Shown one piece after another: positions 1-8,639 of a DNA stretch of 64,000 nucleotides. Source of the DNA: Gluconacetobacter asukensis (GTDB lineage: Bacteria; Pseudomonadota; Alphaproteobacteria; Acetobacterales; Acetobacteraceae); assembly GCF_014174375.1 (NCBI RefSeq), contig NZ_JABEQE010000005.1, positions 186,001 through 250,000 on the forward strand, given 5' to 3'. The position numbers and the translations under genes are program-made. How positions within the stretch are numbered: the first letter of the stretch is position 1; every line of letters begins with the position of its first letter. The notes beneath the pieces are model-generated. The model saw only the letters and a list, made by a program, of their open reading frames with translations, did no database searches and had not been told where the DNA came from.

Positions 1-113
1 TCGCGCAATCGTCGCCGTATCCGCCGCTGCCGTACCGTCAGCGGCACCAGCATCGCCGCCGCCAGCAGCGTCGCCCCCGTCGCCACACCCAGCACGGGCA
101 TCAGGCCTGTCAT
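1..113 (-). CDS. tadC: Tad pilus platform protein TadC, N-terminal fragment (runs off left edge)
   Basis: Only the first 37 codons are in the window. The start ATG overlaps the stop of tadB as ATGA, the usual sign of translational coupling. The visible peptide begins MTGLMPVLGVATGATLLAAA and continues into a hydrophobic segment followed by an Arg-rich stretch, which fits the N-terminal membrane anchor of a TadC/GspF-type inner-membrane platform protein. The assignment rests mainly on position: tadC directly follows tadB in tad loci. The T2SSF domain itself lies outside the window. Confidence 0.7.
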   Translation of the reverse strand, partial: MTGLMPVLGVATGATLLAAAMLVPLTVRQRRIRRRLR

Positions 114-1078
114 GTCAGCGTCCTGCGGATGATCGCGCGCATCATGAGAATACCCATCGTCAGCGACCCGGCAGCCAGCACCAGAATCGCATGCCCCGCC
201 GGGTCCGAGAACAGCAGACGGATGTAGGCCCGGTTCGTCAGCCACAGCATCAGACCCAGCACCAGGGGCAGTACGGCCAGCACCGCCGCGCTGGCCCGCG
301 CCTCGGACGCCAGAGCATAGCCACGGGCCTTCAGGGCCAGCCTCCTGCGGATGACATCGGCCAGTCCTTCCAATGTGGCGCGGGGCGAACCGCCGGTCTG
401 GGCTTGCAACGCCAGGGCGGTGGCAAAGAACCGGTATTCCGGCAGGCCCGACCGGGCCGCCAGCTCGCGCAGCCCGTCTTCCAGCGAAACCCCGATGGAA
501 AGCTGCTCCAGCATGCGGGAAAATTCCGACCCTGTCGGCTCCGGCGCCTCGCGGGCCACCCCTCGCATCGCCTCCAGCACCGGAATACCCACACTGACCG
601 ATCGGACGATTGTCGACAACACATCGGGAAATTGGCGAAGCTGCCGCCCCTGCCGCCTTTCCATCATCCAGCCGAATGTCGCGCGGCACAGGCAGATCCC
701 GCCGGCAATCATGACCGGAATCGCAAGAAGGCCCAGGGCCTGTTCCGTCATGACCATAAAGGCGCCCGCCGCGATGAATGCCCCGATCGGCACCATCCAC
801 CACGGCACAGGATATAGAGCCGCCCCAGCCATATCGACGCCCAGAAGCCCGACAGCGCTTACGGCCAACGGACGCCGCACACGTTGCTGCCGCCTGAACG
901 CCGACAGCTCGACATGCGGCGCCGGGCGATGGGGTTGCGCCACAGCCGCCAACCTTGCGTCGCGCTTACGGCTCCTCTTATGCGTCCGCTCGGCCAGCAG
1001 GCCGGTGGCGCTCATGGCCAACAGCCACAGGCCGGACAGAACCAGCAACACCATCGGCGAGACCCCGCCCATCAACAT
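110..1078 (-). CDS. tadB: Tad pilus inner-membrane platform protein TadB
   Basis: 322 aa, close to the usual TadB length. An N-terminal hydrophobic helix is followed by a basic linker, two more membrane helices (about residues 75-135), a soluble T2SSF (GspF-like) domain (about 150-275) with the family pattern around FPDVLSTIVRSVSVGIPVLE, and two C-terminal membrane helices. In the family, TadB and TadC form the platform on which the CpaF ATPase acts to polymerise Flp pilin. The gene overlaps cpaF upstream by 7 bases and tadC downstream by 4. A second in-frame ATG two codons downstream is an equally possible start. Confidence 0.9.
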   Translation of the reverse strand: MLMGGVSPMVLLVLSGLWLLAMSATGLLAERTHKRSRKRDARLAAVAQPHRPAPHVELSAFRRQQRVRRPLAVSAVGLLGVDMAGAALYPVPWWMVPIGAFIAAGAFMVMTEQALGLLAIPVMIAGGICLCRATFGWMMERRQGRQLRQFPDVLSTIVRSVSVGIPVLEAMRGVAREAPEPTGSEFSRMLEQLSIGVSLEDGLRELAARSGLPEYRFFATALALQAQTGGSPRATLEGLADVIRRRLALKARGYALASEARASAAVLAVLPLVLGLMLWLTNRAYIRLLFSDPAGHAILVLAAGSLTMGILMMRAIIRRTLT

Positions 1079-2481
1079 TCGCCGGCGGCCTGTTCAAGGG
1101 CGGCATGCCATTCGCGTTCCAGGCCGAAACAGACCAGCCGGCGCATGAACGCCGGCGGCATGCGGCTGACCGCATAGTGCCCGATCAGGCGTCCATCCGC
1201 CCCTTCGCCGCGGATCTCAAAGCGGAAGATGTCATTGAGTGTGACGACATCGCCATCCATGCCGCAGATTTCCGTAACCTGGACAATGCGCCGGCTGCCA
1301 TCGCGCTGGCGCTGCACCTGGATGATCAAGTCGATGGCACCGACGATCTGGGTACGAATCGCGTGCAAAGGCAGAGCCATATTGCCCATCTGCACCATGT
1401 TCTCGATGCGTGTCAGCGCATCCCGGGTGGTATTTGCATGTACCGTGGACATGCTGCCGTCATGACCCGTATTCATCGCTTGCAGCATGTCAAAGGCTTC
1501 CTGCCCCCGGCATTCCCCGATGATGATACGGTCGGGGCGCATACGCAGCGCGTTGCGCATCAGTTCGCGCTGCGCGATTTCCCCGCCCCCCTCTAGGTTT
1601 GCCGGCCGCGTTTCCAGGCGCACTACATGCGGCTGCTGCAATTGCAGTTCCGCCGCGTCCTCGATGGTAATCACCCGCTCCCCGGAATCGATCAACCGCG
1701 AGAGGGCGTTCAGCAACGTCGTCTTTCCGGCCCCGGTGCCACCGGAAACGATGATGTTCAGCCGCGCCTGGGCGGCGATGCGCAGCACGCGCGCGACCGG
1801 CGCGCTCAGCGAACCGAAGGCGAGCAGCCGCTCGAAATCGATGATCTGCCGCCCGAATTTCCGGATCGTCAGATACGGGCCGTCGAGGGCCAGTGGTGGG
1901 AAGACAATATTGACGCGCGACCCGTCCCGCAGCCGCGCATCCGTCATCGGGTTGGATTCATCGATCCGTCGCCCGACGGCAGACGCGATCCGCTGGCAGA
2001 CTGCCACCAGGTGGGCCGTATCGCGGAACCGCACCCCAGAGGCGATCAGCCTGCCCCTCGTTTCAACGAAGACCCTCTCAGGTCCGTTCACCATGATTTC
2101 GCTGATTGCCTCATCATCCAGAAGCGGCTCCAGCGGACCCAGTCCGAGCATGTCAAAGACAAGTTCCTCAGCCAGGACCCGCTGCTCGCGACTATTCAAC
2201 TGGATGCGCCGCTCGGTCGCGATCTCGGAAATCAGCCGCTCCATATCCGCCCGCAGCCGCTCCGGCGCCATGACGGCCACGGCCGCCGGATCCAGCCGGT
2301 CCAGACAGATCGCACGCAGATCGGCAAGGATCGGAAGTGGCAGGCTGGCACCGGCGGGTTCCGTCTTGACCGGAGGACCAGACAGCCGCTCTACCCGCAT
2401 GGCCGGATCGGGCGCCGAGAGCGGCGTACCCACGACCATGCGCCGGCCGAAGAGCGGAGGCCGAAACCCCGTCATCGCCAA
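1072..2481 (-). CDS. cpaF: Tad pilus assembly ATPase CpaF/TadA
   Basis: 469 aa secretion ATPase of the VirB11/PulE superfamily that powers Flp pilus extension (and in some tad systems retraction). Walker A GGTGAGKT lies at residues 247-254, a Walker B region (RMRPDRIIIGECRG) around 313-326, and the family motif HDGSMSTVHAN at 340-350. The N-terminal domain carries the LGLGPLEPLLDD stretch (about 112-123) typical of CpaF. The start overlaps the end of cpaE by 10 bases. All visible catalytic motifs are intact, so the motor is predicted to be active. Confidence 0.95.
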   Translation of the reverse strand: MAMTGFRPPLFGRRMVVGTPLSAPDPAMRVERLSGPPVKTEPAGASLPLPILADLRAICLDRLDPAAVAVMAPERLRADMERLISEIATERRIQLNSREQRVLAEELVFDMLGLGPLEPLLDDEAISEIMVNGPERVFVETRGRLIASGVRFRDTAHLVAVCQRIASAVGRRIDESNPMTDARLRDGSRVNIVFPPLALDGPYLTIRKFGRQIIDFERLLAFGSLSAPVARVLRIAAQARLNIIVSGGTGAGKTTLLNALSRLIDSGERVITIEDAAELQLQQPHVVRLETRPANLEGGGEIAQRELMRNALRMRPDRIIIGECRGQEAFDMLQAMNTGHDGSMSTVHANTTRDALTRIENMVQMGNMALPLHAIRTQIVGAIDLIIQVQRQRDGSRRIVQVTEICGMDGDVVTLNDIFRFEIRGEGADGRLIGHYAVSRMPPAFMRRLVCFGLEREWHAALEQAAGEC

Positions 2482-3698
2482 CCGAACGGCAGCCAGCGCC
2501 GTCCGGTCCCGGCTGTCACCGACACCGACAATCCGGACCCGACATCCAGCATCCCCACTGCGTCGACCTGCCGCGCCAGTTCCAGCATTGCATTGCGGAA
2601 CGCGCCGCGCGTGGCTGCCGCCGCCTCGCCCAGCGTTTCGGCATTGCCGATCTGGCGTGGCAGGTCGGGAATGGTCAGGTCGACGTGACTTTTGAGCGCG
2701 TCCTCTACCTGCCGGCGGTTCAGCGCGCCCACTCGGCCCACGCGGTTCAGGACCAGAACCGGTCGCTGCTTCTGCAATGGGCCGGGAGGAACCTCCAACA
2801 GTCTCAAGGTCTCGCGCACCGATGCCAGGGTCGGCTCCAGAACCAGGACGCGCTGATGCACCTCCACCAGCAAGTCACGGCCGAACGCATTCGGCACGAA
2901 CGGCACATCCGCCACGATAAAATTATATCGATTCCGCAACACACCCAACAGGGCGCGCGTCGCGCCTGGCGCGCAGTTCAGTTCGGTCATGAAATCGAGG
3001 CGATCCGCCAGCACATGAAGCCTTTCGGCCACCGGGACGGCTGCGCGTTCCGCCAGCAGCACGTCGATCCGCTCGGGCATCTCCAGCGCTTGGCACAACC
3101 CCGCTCCCGCTGCCACATCCAGCAGCAGGGCCGCTATCCCCCGATACAGGTCGGCATCCAGCAGTACCGTATGGCGCTGCATCGCCACACCGGACAACCA
3201 GGCCAGATTGGTGGCAATGGTCGAAGCGCCGACTCCGCCCCGTACGCCCGTAACGGTCACGCACCTGCCGCCATTGTCGCGCTCAGGGATCTGACCCACC
3301 AGCACCGGTCCGAATTCGCGCGCGATCTTCTCGCGCGTCAGCGGGCGCGGCAGATATTCCAACACACCGAGCCCGCGCGTGACCTCGCGATAGAAATCCG
3401 CGCTGTCGACACTGCCGATCAGCAACACCGAAACATCCGGCTCAACCACGTGGGCCAATTCGCGCAGGGCGCTAATCGGCTGCTTCTCGTCCCCGATATC
3501 GACAATCAGTATTTTCGGCGTCGCCTGCTTGCGCAAAGCGGCGGTGGCGGCCCGAACAGACCCACGGCGAAGATCGATCGTTAAGCCGACGAACGGTCCC
3601 AGCCCGTCGCGAATGATCGCCTCCGTCGCGGCGTCGCCTACAAAGCCCACCAGAAATGGTCTGTCATGCCGGCCCGCCGTATCCATTCCGCCCGTCAT
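2472..3698 (-). CDS. cpaE: Pilus polar-localisation ATPase CpaE/TadZ
   Basis: 408 aa MinD/ParA-like protein. Residues about 15-140 resemble an atypical receiver domain, followed by a deviant Walker A (VRGGVGASTIATNLA, about residues 152-167) and a MinD-type ATPase fold with LLDADLYRG. In Caulobacter and Aggregatibacter, CpaE/TadZ positions the pilus machine at a pole. The gene sits three bases after the cpaD-like gene and overlaps cpaF, so it is in the same operon. The canonical lysine of Walker A is replaced (GVGAST), as is common in TadZ proteins, so ATP hydrolysis may be weak. Confidence 0.9.
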   Translation of the reverse strand: MTGGMDTAGRHDRPFLVGFVGDAATEAIIRDGLGPFVGLTIDLRRGSVRAATAALRKQATPKILIVDIGDEKQPISALRELAHVVEPDVSVLLIGSVDSADFYREVTRGLGVLEYLPRPLTREKIAREFGPVLVGQIPERDNGGRCVTVTGVRGGVGASTIATNLAWLSGVAMQRHTVLLDADLYRGIAALLLDVAAGAGLCQALEMPERIDVLLAERAAVPVAERLHVLADRLDFMTELNCAPGATRALLGVLRNRYNFIVADVPFVPNAFGRDLLVEVHQRVLVLEPTLASVRETLRLLEVPPGPLQKQRPVLVLNRVGRVGALNRRQVEDALKSHVDLTIPDLPRQIGNAETLGEAAAATRGAFRNAMLELARQVDAVGMLDVGSGLSVSVTAGTGRRWLPFGWR

Positions 3699-3701
3699 CG
3701 T

Positions 3702-4055
3702 TCAGTATCCGTATGCGGAAACGGGCAAGCCGCCGTTTCCACCGGCCGCCAATCCCGATCCGGATCCCATGCCACCGCCGAAAATCCCGCTGGTGGAAGG
3801 CAGGCGCTTCGGCTTGTCCTCCCGTACATGCTCGATCGCCAGCACCGCCGCCTGCCCGTCCGTCTCCTGGTCCGACCGTCCTCTCGCAAGATCATGCGGA
3901 TCGGCCACCATAGCCGCCAGATTTGCCTGATTGGCGCCAGCCGGATGCCAGGCATACGGCTTGCGGTACGGTTCCAGTGAGGAGCAACTCGCCAAAAAAG
4001 CCAGGGCACAGAACAGCAGATCGCGCCGGAAATGCCTCATGCCATTCCCCTTCAT
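3702..4055 (-). CDS. cpaD: Short CpaD-like pilus lipoprotein
   Basis: 117 aa. The N-terminus has a basic region, a hydrophobic helix and a lipobox LASC, predicting a lipoprotein. The centre contains NQANLAAMVADPHDLARGR, close to the conserved C-terminal stretch of CpaD pilus-assembly lipoproteins (N-NLAAMVADP-DL-RGR). The tail is Gly-rich. It starts by ATGA overlap with the cpaC stop and lies between cpaC and cpaE, where cpaD belongs. It is much shorter than the roughly 200 aa I recall for Caulobacter CpaD, keeping only the lipid anchor and the conserved C-terminal block. Confidence 0.75.
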   Translation of the reverse strand: MKGNGMRHFRRDLLFCALAFLASCSSLEPYRKPYAWHPAGANQANLAAMVADPHDLARGRSDQETDGQAAVLAIEHVREDKPKRLPSTSGIFGGGMGSGSGLAAGGNGGLPVSAYGY

Positions 4056-5449
4056 TCGACGAAGAAACCTGCACTGCCGGGAACGACGACCGGCCGGGCG
4101 GCCTGCGTGGGCATCACCTGCCGCAGCAGCAACAGGCGGTCCAACTCGCCGGGTACCCCGGTCATGTCAGTCGGTGCCATCATGCGGGCGCGATCAGCTA
4201 CCGGCCGCACCAGATACGGCGTGACCAGAATGACCAGTTCGGTCTCCTGCCGGTTGAAATTACCAGACCGAAACAGCGAACCCAGCACTGGGATATCGCC
4301 TGCGCCGGGAATGGCCTTGGTCGAATCCGTCTGCGAATCCTCCAGCAACCCGGCAATGGCGAAGGTCTCGCCGCTGCCTAGCTCCACTGTCGTCTCCGCC
4401 CTCCGGACGGTCAGGGCGGGAATGACGGAGGTAGAACCAGACGTGGTGACCGAGACGCTGTTCTGATTGCTCAACTGGCTCACTTCCGGCACCACATGCA
4501 GGTTGATCCGCCCGTTGCTGAAGACCGTCGGCAGGAATGCCAGACTGACGCCGTAGCTCTTGAAGGCAACCGAAATGGCTCCGGCCTGCTGCGCCAGGGG
4601 AATGGGATATTGGCCTCCCACCTGGAAGCTGGCGCTCTGCCCACTCATGACCGTCAGATTCGGCTCCGCGAGCAGGCGCACCAGATTGTCCTGAGCCAAC
4701 GCATCCACTACGCCGTTAACGTTACTGCCCAGGCAAAACGGATTGCGGGTGGCGACGCAGGCGGCCGTGCTGGCATTCATGTTCAGCGTCAGCGCCGGAA
4801 AACTGCCGAACTTTCCCATATTGCCGACCGCCTGCCAGTCGATGCCCAGTTGGCGAACCACGTTCCGGTCCATCTCGGCGATCCGCACGACCAGCGTGAC
4901 CTGGGTAGCCGAACGGATAGCGATCCGGTTGTTCACCCCTTGGCCATCGGCCAGAAACCCCCGCGCGATCTCCTCCGCCTTCGCCGCATCCTCGGGCGCT
5001 TCGACCACGCCCGTCAGCACCAGATTCCGCAGATCGGCCAGAATCCGGACCTGGCTGCCGGGCAGTTGTCGCGCGATCTCGGCCTCGGCCTGCGATGCCC
5101 CGTAATGCGAAGGCGTAACGTCGATCGTAAATTGTGCGATCACCCGACCATCGGCATCGCTCGCCATTACCGTGGTCCGGCCGGCTGCCACACCGTAGAG
5201 AACCATACTCGCCCCCCCGGCAAGACGAACCTGCACGATCTTGGGATCAACGACGAAGATCCTTGCGGCGGGGCCAGGCAGGTATTCCATGTGCCCGCTG
5301 CCGGCCTCCAGGCGAAGAGCATGCACCCCGTCGGCCGTTTCTCCCGCGCCGGTTTCCTGCCCACGGGGGCTCGCCAACGGCAGGGCGCAAAGGGCCGCCG
5401 CCGCGACCAGCCGCACCGCACTCCGGGCCGCAACCACGCTAACCCGCAT
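4052..5449 (-). CDS. cpaC: Tad pilus secretin CpaC/RcpA
   Basis: 465 aa with a cleavable N-terminal signal sequence. Residues about 45-115 match the pilus-assembly N-terminal domain that precedes secretins in CpaC (pattern around FVVDPKIVQVRL). A BON-like region (about 125-185) follows, then a secretin domain (about 235-420) with LLAEPNLTVMSGQSASFQVGG and the terminal IPVLGSLFRS and ELVILVTPYLVRP motifs. Secretins form the outer-membrane pore for the pilus. It starts at the base where cpaB ends, and its stop overlaps the cpaD-like start. Confidence 0.95.
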   Translation of the reverse strand: MRVSVVAARSAVRLVAAAALCALPLASPRGQETGAGETADGVHALRLEAGSGHMEYLPGPAARIFVVDPKIVQVRLAGGASMVLYGVAAGRTTVMASDADGRVIAQFTIDVTPSHYGASQAEAEIARQLPGSQVRILADLRNLVLTGVVEAPEDAAKAEEIARGFLADGQGVNNRIAIRSATQVTLVVRIAEMDRNVVRQLGIDWQAVGNMGKFGSFPALTLNMNASTAACVATRNPFCLGSNVNGVVDALAQDNLVRLLAEPNLTVMSGQSASFQVGGQYPIPLAQQAGAISVAFKSYGVSLAFLPTVFSNGRINLHVVPEVSQLSNQNSVSVTTSGSTSVIPALTVRRAETTVELGSGETFAIAGLLEDSQTDSTKAIPGAGDIPVLGSLFRSGNFNRQETELVILVTPYLVRPVADRARMMAPTDMTGVPGELDRLLLLRQVMPTQAARPVVVPGSAGFFVE

Positions 5450-6273
5450 CAGAACCGAACTTCCTTTCCATCCGCTCCGCCCTCATAGAGCATGACTGAA
5501 CGGGCAGTCGGCGCCAGCACCGTGGCATCGCGCATGGTCCGTGAAACATCACCTGCCCAGGCGGCAGGCGGGGCCAGTTCGGGTTCGACGTCGGGCTGTG
5601 CTGAGCGCACCGCAAGCGACAGGCGCCCCATATGCGTCGCTACAGAAACCCGTTCCGCCTGGGTCGCGGTAACCTCCAGCGTCACCGTTCGCGCCTGTGG
5701 CTGCCTGCCAGCATCGCCTCCCTGCACCAGGCGGCGGTCGATGGCGATCACCCGCACGTTCGACAGAACGATTTCGGCCACCACGCGCCGTTCGGCCCGA
5801 GGTTCGGTGGGAAAAGTCTGGGTCAGGATCAGGTCAACATGGTCACCAGGCCAGATCAGCCCGGCCGTTCCCGTAATCGCATCGACGCCGACCGTCACCG
5901 CCCGCATGCCTCCATGCAGGGCAACGGCCAGAAATCCCCTATCGCCCGGACGCAATAAATCGCCGGATCGCAGAACCATCCGGCTCGCAGCGCCATGAAG
6001 CAGCATGGCACCTGTCAGTGCCTCACGCGCTTCGGGCGAATCGACCGTCATATCGGTACCTGCCCGTTCTCGGGGGATGTCGACTGTGGTGACGTCCTCC
6101 GGCTTCAGCAGATATCCTCCGTCCAGCGGCCGGGACGCAGCCAGCACCCTGACCATGACGACTTGCCGCACCACCGGTTTCGCGATCGGAGGATGGGTCG
6201 CGATCCATGCCACCGTCCCGAATCCCCCCAGCCCGATTGCCATAAGAACAAAGAAAACAAAGCGAAACATCAT
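5449..6273 (-). CDS. cpaB: Tad pilus assembly protein CpaB/RcpC
   Basis: 274 aa. One N-terminal membrane helix is followed by a SAF domain (about residues 40-110, containing LKPEDVTTVDIPRERAG) and an RcpC/CpaB domain (about 115-240, with GDHVDLILTQTF). CpaB is a periplasmic partner of the secretin. The gene lies 10 bases after cpaA and shares one base with cpaC. Family assignment is secure from the SAF domain plus the position; the molecular role is poorly defined in the family. Confidence 0.9.
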   Translation of the reverse strand: MMFRFVFFVLMAIGLGGFGTVAWIATHPPIAKPVVRQVVMVRVLAASRPLDGGYLLKPEDVTTVDIPRERAGTDMTVDSPEAREALTGAMLLHGAASRMVLRSGDLLRPGDRGFLAVALHGGMRAVTVGVDAITGTAGLIWPGDHVDLILTQTFPTEPRAERRVVAEIVLSNVRVIAIDRRLVQGGDAGRQPQARTVTLEVTATQAERVSVATHMGRLSLAVRSAQPDVEPELAPPAAWAGDVSRTMRDATVLAPTARSVMLYEGGADGKEVRF

Positions 6274-6283
6274 ATGGACCCGA

Positions 6284-6808
6284 TTACAGGAAGACGATCA
6301 GACTTCCTCCCGTTATGGCGCAGACATAGGGTAGAGAGCATCCGCGATGCAGCCGCCAGCGCTCGATCCGCAGGACACGTCCGATGCCGTTTCGAGGGAC
6401 CGTTCCTCCATGTTGCGGCGGCAAGCTGGCCCTGCCCAGCAGATAAGCCAGCGCCAGCACGCCGCCAGCCAATGCGATATCCATAACCAGTACCGGCACC
6501 TGGTCGGGGCGCAACGCAAGGCCCACGGCCCCCAGCAACTTGGCGTCTCCGCCCCCCATCCAGCCACGCGACCAGCAGGCTACCCCCAATGCAAACAGGC
6601 ACAGGCCGGACAGGAGCCCGCGCCACGGATGGCCAGCCAGACAGGCGAGAAGAAAATCCAGCCCCGCGACGCCCAGAACCAGTTGGTCGGAGACCTGCCG
6701 GGTCGCGATATCATGAAGAGCAGCGCGCAACAAAAGCACGACCACACCGCCCAGACAGGCCAAGGCCAGGAACCACCTGGCCGTTCCGACAAGGGCATGA
6801 AACATCAC
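6284..6808 (-). CDS. cpaA: Prepilin peptidase CpaA/TadV
   Basis: 174 aa A24-family aspartic peptidase that would cleave the Flp prepilin leader in the inner membrane. Both expected aspartate sites are visible: one in HDIATRQVSD after the first helix and one in the GWMGGGDAKLLG loop (the GxGD motif). The rest is a run of hydrophobic segments. The length fits the short TadV type without the N-methylation domain. It lies 50 bases downstream of the pilin gene and 10 bases upstream of cpaB. Confidence 0.92.
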   Translation of the reverse strand: MMFHALVGTARWFLALACLGGVVVLLLRAALHDIATRQVSDQLVLGVAGLDFLLACLAGHPWRGLLSGLCLFALGVACWSRGWMGGGDAKLLGAVGLALRPDQVPVLVMDIALAGGVLALAYLLGRASLPPQHGGTVPRNGIGRVLRIERWRLHRGCSLPYVCAITGGSLIVFL

Positions 6809-6858
6809 GAAGGATTTCGACCCCGCCCAAGGGCAGCCGACATGGTTATCCGCCCTCG

Positions 6859-7080
6859 TTACTGGGCATTCGCACCACCATTCTGGGGGGTCCCGTCAGT
6901 CGAGTCGGTCGTCGGAAGCTGGCTCGCCACACTGTTGAATGTATTGCCCAAATTCTTGCCAAGAGTCGTCAAGGCGGTAATGGCCACGACGGCAACCAGC
7001 GCTGCGATCAGCCCATATTCCAGCATAGTTACGCCCCGTCGATCGCACTTCAGGGCCATAATTTCCCGCAGGAACCGCAT
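6859..7080 (-). CDS. flp: Flp-type pilin
   Basis: 73 aa from the chosen start at 7080, which has a good ribosome binding site (GGAGAGGG) about 8 bases upstream; the longer open frame to 7149 lacks one. The leader ends CDRRG and mature pilin would start VTMLEYGLIAALVAVVAITA, giving the G/x cleavage site, the glutamate at position +5 and the following tyrosine that define Flp pilins. A short polar tail rich in Asn, Asp and Gly follows. It is the first gene of the tad locus and the structural subunit of the fibre. Confidence 0.93.
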   Translation of the reverse strand: MRFLREIMALKCDRRGVTMLEYGLIAALVAVVAITALTTLGKNLGNTFNSVASQLPTTDSTDGTPQNGGANAQ

Positions 7081-7299
7081 GACATTCGCCCTCTCCAAAT
7101 ATTCTTGAGAGCCCACAAATCCGCTGGACAGACTCAATACCGATTGCATTCACGATAGCGGAGCCCGAAACGGGCCAGCTTTTCAATCGATTTTTTAAGT
7201 CAATATTAATATGCTAGCCACGAAAACCCGGCCTGTCCATACGGTGCCCGTGGAAAACCACATGATAATATTATGTCGTTTGCGCCACCAGCCAGTTCC
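7081..7299 (-). promoter_or_regulatory. AT-rich intergenic region upstream of the pilin operon
   Basis: 219 bases with no gene. On the minus strand it holds an AT-rich patch around 7185-7215 (TATTAATATTGACTT followed by AAAAAATCGATTG) and a palindrome ATAATATTAT near 7264-7275, which contrast with the GC-rich surroundings. This is the most likely promoter region of flp, but I could not place a convincing -35/-10 pair. A long separate leader would suit the usual high expression of pilin. Confidence 0.4.
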
Positions 7300-8466
7300 T
7301 CAAACGGGCGGGTTCTCATTGCCCGGCACCTTGTTTTCTTCGTTCTCCTCACCGCCATGACCCAGTAGCGCCGCGACGGCGTTGGCGGTAATTGTCGCTT
7401 CATCATAACGGCTGCGGGCACGCTGTCGCCCAGCTTCGCCCATCCGGTACCGCAGGTCCCCATCCCGTGCCAGACGCAGCAGCGCCCGGGCCAGCGGCGC
7501 GGCCTCGCCGGCGGGCACCAGCAGCCCGGTGCGCCCGGTCACCACCTGCTCGCGCGGACCACGGATATCAGTTGCCACGACCGGCAACCCGCTCAGCATC
7601 GCCTCGATCACCGACATCGGCAGGCCCTCGAAATAACTGGGCAGGACAAATATATCCGCAGCCGCCAGCAGGGCCGGAATATCCCGGCGATATCCCAGCC
7701 GGCGCAACCGGCCACCGAGTTCCGCCTCCGCCCGAGCGAAACTCTCGTCCAGCGACGGGCCATGATCCGAGGCCAGGCGTTCGCCCACCACCCAAAGTTC
7801 CGCCCCGGGAACCTGTTCCATGGCTTCGAGCAGTTCCGGATAGCCCTTGTGCCGCACCAGTCGCGAAACGACGATGATAACAACCGCGCTCGCGGACACG
7901 CCCAGTTCAGTACGAATCCGCTGCCGCGATTCGGGGTCGGGATGAAAGCTGGCCGGATCGCGGCCATTACCCAGCGCGAGCGGAGTTGGGTGGATGCGCA
8001 GGCGTTGCGCATCCTCGGCCTCCTGCGTGGAAACGGTGAAATAGCGGTCCGTGATCCGGCCGGCCATCCATTCCAAAGCCAGCGACAGGCCACGCCGAGG
8101 CATTGCTCCAGGCTGGTTGAACAGAAATCCATGGCAGGTATAGGCCACGCATTGAACGCCGCAGAGCTTCGCCGCCAGCCGCCCCAGCAGGCCGCTGATC
8201 GGCATATGCGCATGCACGATGTCCGGCTGCTCCCGCTGAATCAGGTTCATCAGCGCCGTCAGCGCCTGGATCTGCGCCCGCGGCGAAAAGGACCGCACCA
8301 TCGGAACCGTCTCGACCCGAAATCCCTCGTCCCTCACCTCGGCCAGCAAGGGCCCATCCGCGCAGACGCCGACAACCTCGTGCCCCTCGGCCCGCAACCC
8401 CCGCATCAGAGGCAGAAGAAAATGCCGAAGGGAAAAATCGACGTTGGTAACTTCAAGAATCTTCAT
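7300..8466 (-). CDS. Glycosyltransferase family 4 protein
   Basis: 388 aa GT-B fold enzyme. The N-terminal half begins KILEVTNVDFSLRHFLLPLM and carries the DIVHAHMP stretch typical of GT4. The C-terminal half has SRLVRHKGYPELLEAM (nucleotide-sugar binding lobe) and the E-x7-E motif in YFEGLPMSVIEAM around residues 277-290. The likely role is transfer of a sugar to a lipid carrier or polysaccharide at the cytoplasmic face; the substrate cannot be told from the sequence. It sits between the heparinase-like gene and flp on the same strand, 173 bases from the former, so it may be separately transcribed. The C-terminus is unusually rich in Glu and Asn. Confidence 0.85.
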   Translation of the reverse strand: MKILEVTNVDFSLRHFLLPLMRGLRAEGHEVVGVCADGPLLAEVRDEGFRVETVPMVRSFSPRAQIQALTALMNLIQREQPDIVHAHMPISGLLGRLAAKLCGVQCVAYTCHGFLFNQPGAMPRRGLSLALEWMAGRITDRYFTVSTQEAEDAQRLRIHPTPLALGNGRDPASFHPDPESRQRIRTELGVSASAVVIIVVSRLVRHKGYPELLEAMEQVPGAELWVVGERLASDHGPSLDESFARAEAELGGRLRRLGYRRDIPALLAAADIFVLPSYFEGLPMSVIEAMLSGLPVVATDIRGPREQVVTGRTGLLVPAGEAAPLARALLRLARDGDLRYRMGEAGRQRARSRYDEATITANAVAALLGHGGEENEENKVPGNENPPV

Positions 8467-8639
8467 CGTCGTTCACACGCGATCCGCGCCGACCATCCGC
8501 ATGCAGAACATTCTTTCCCTTCGTCTCCACGCCATGCCCCTCTCTTAGCATCGTGCCCTATCTTCCCGGAAACCCTCACGGGCATGTTCAGGACACGCAA
8601 TGCCACGGCGACGGGCAGCATGGCCCGGTGGAGACCGGC

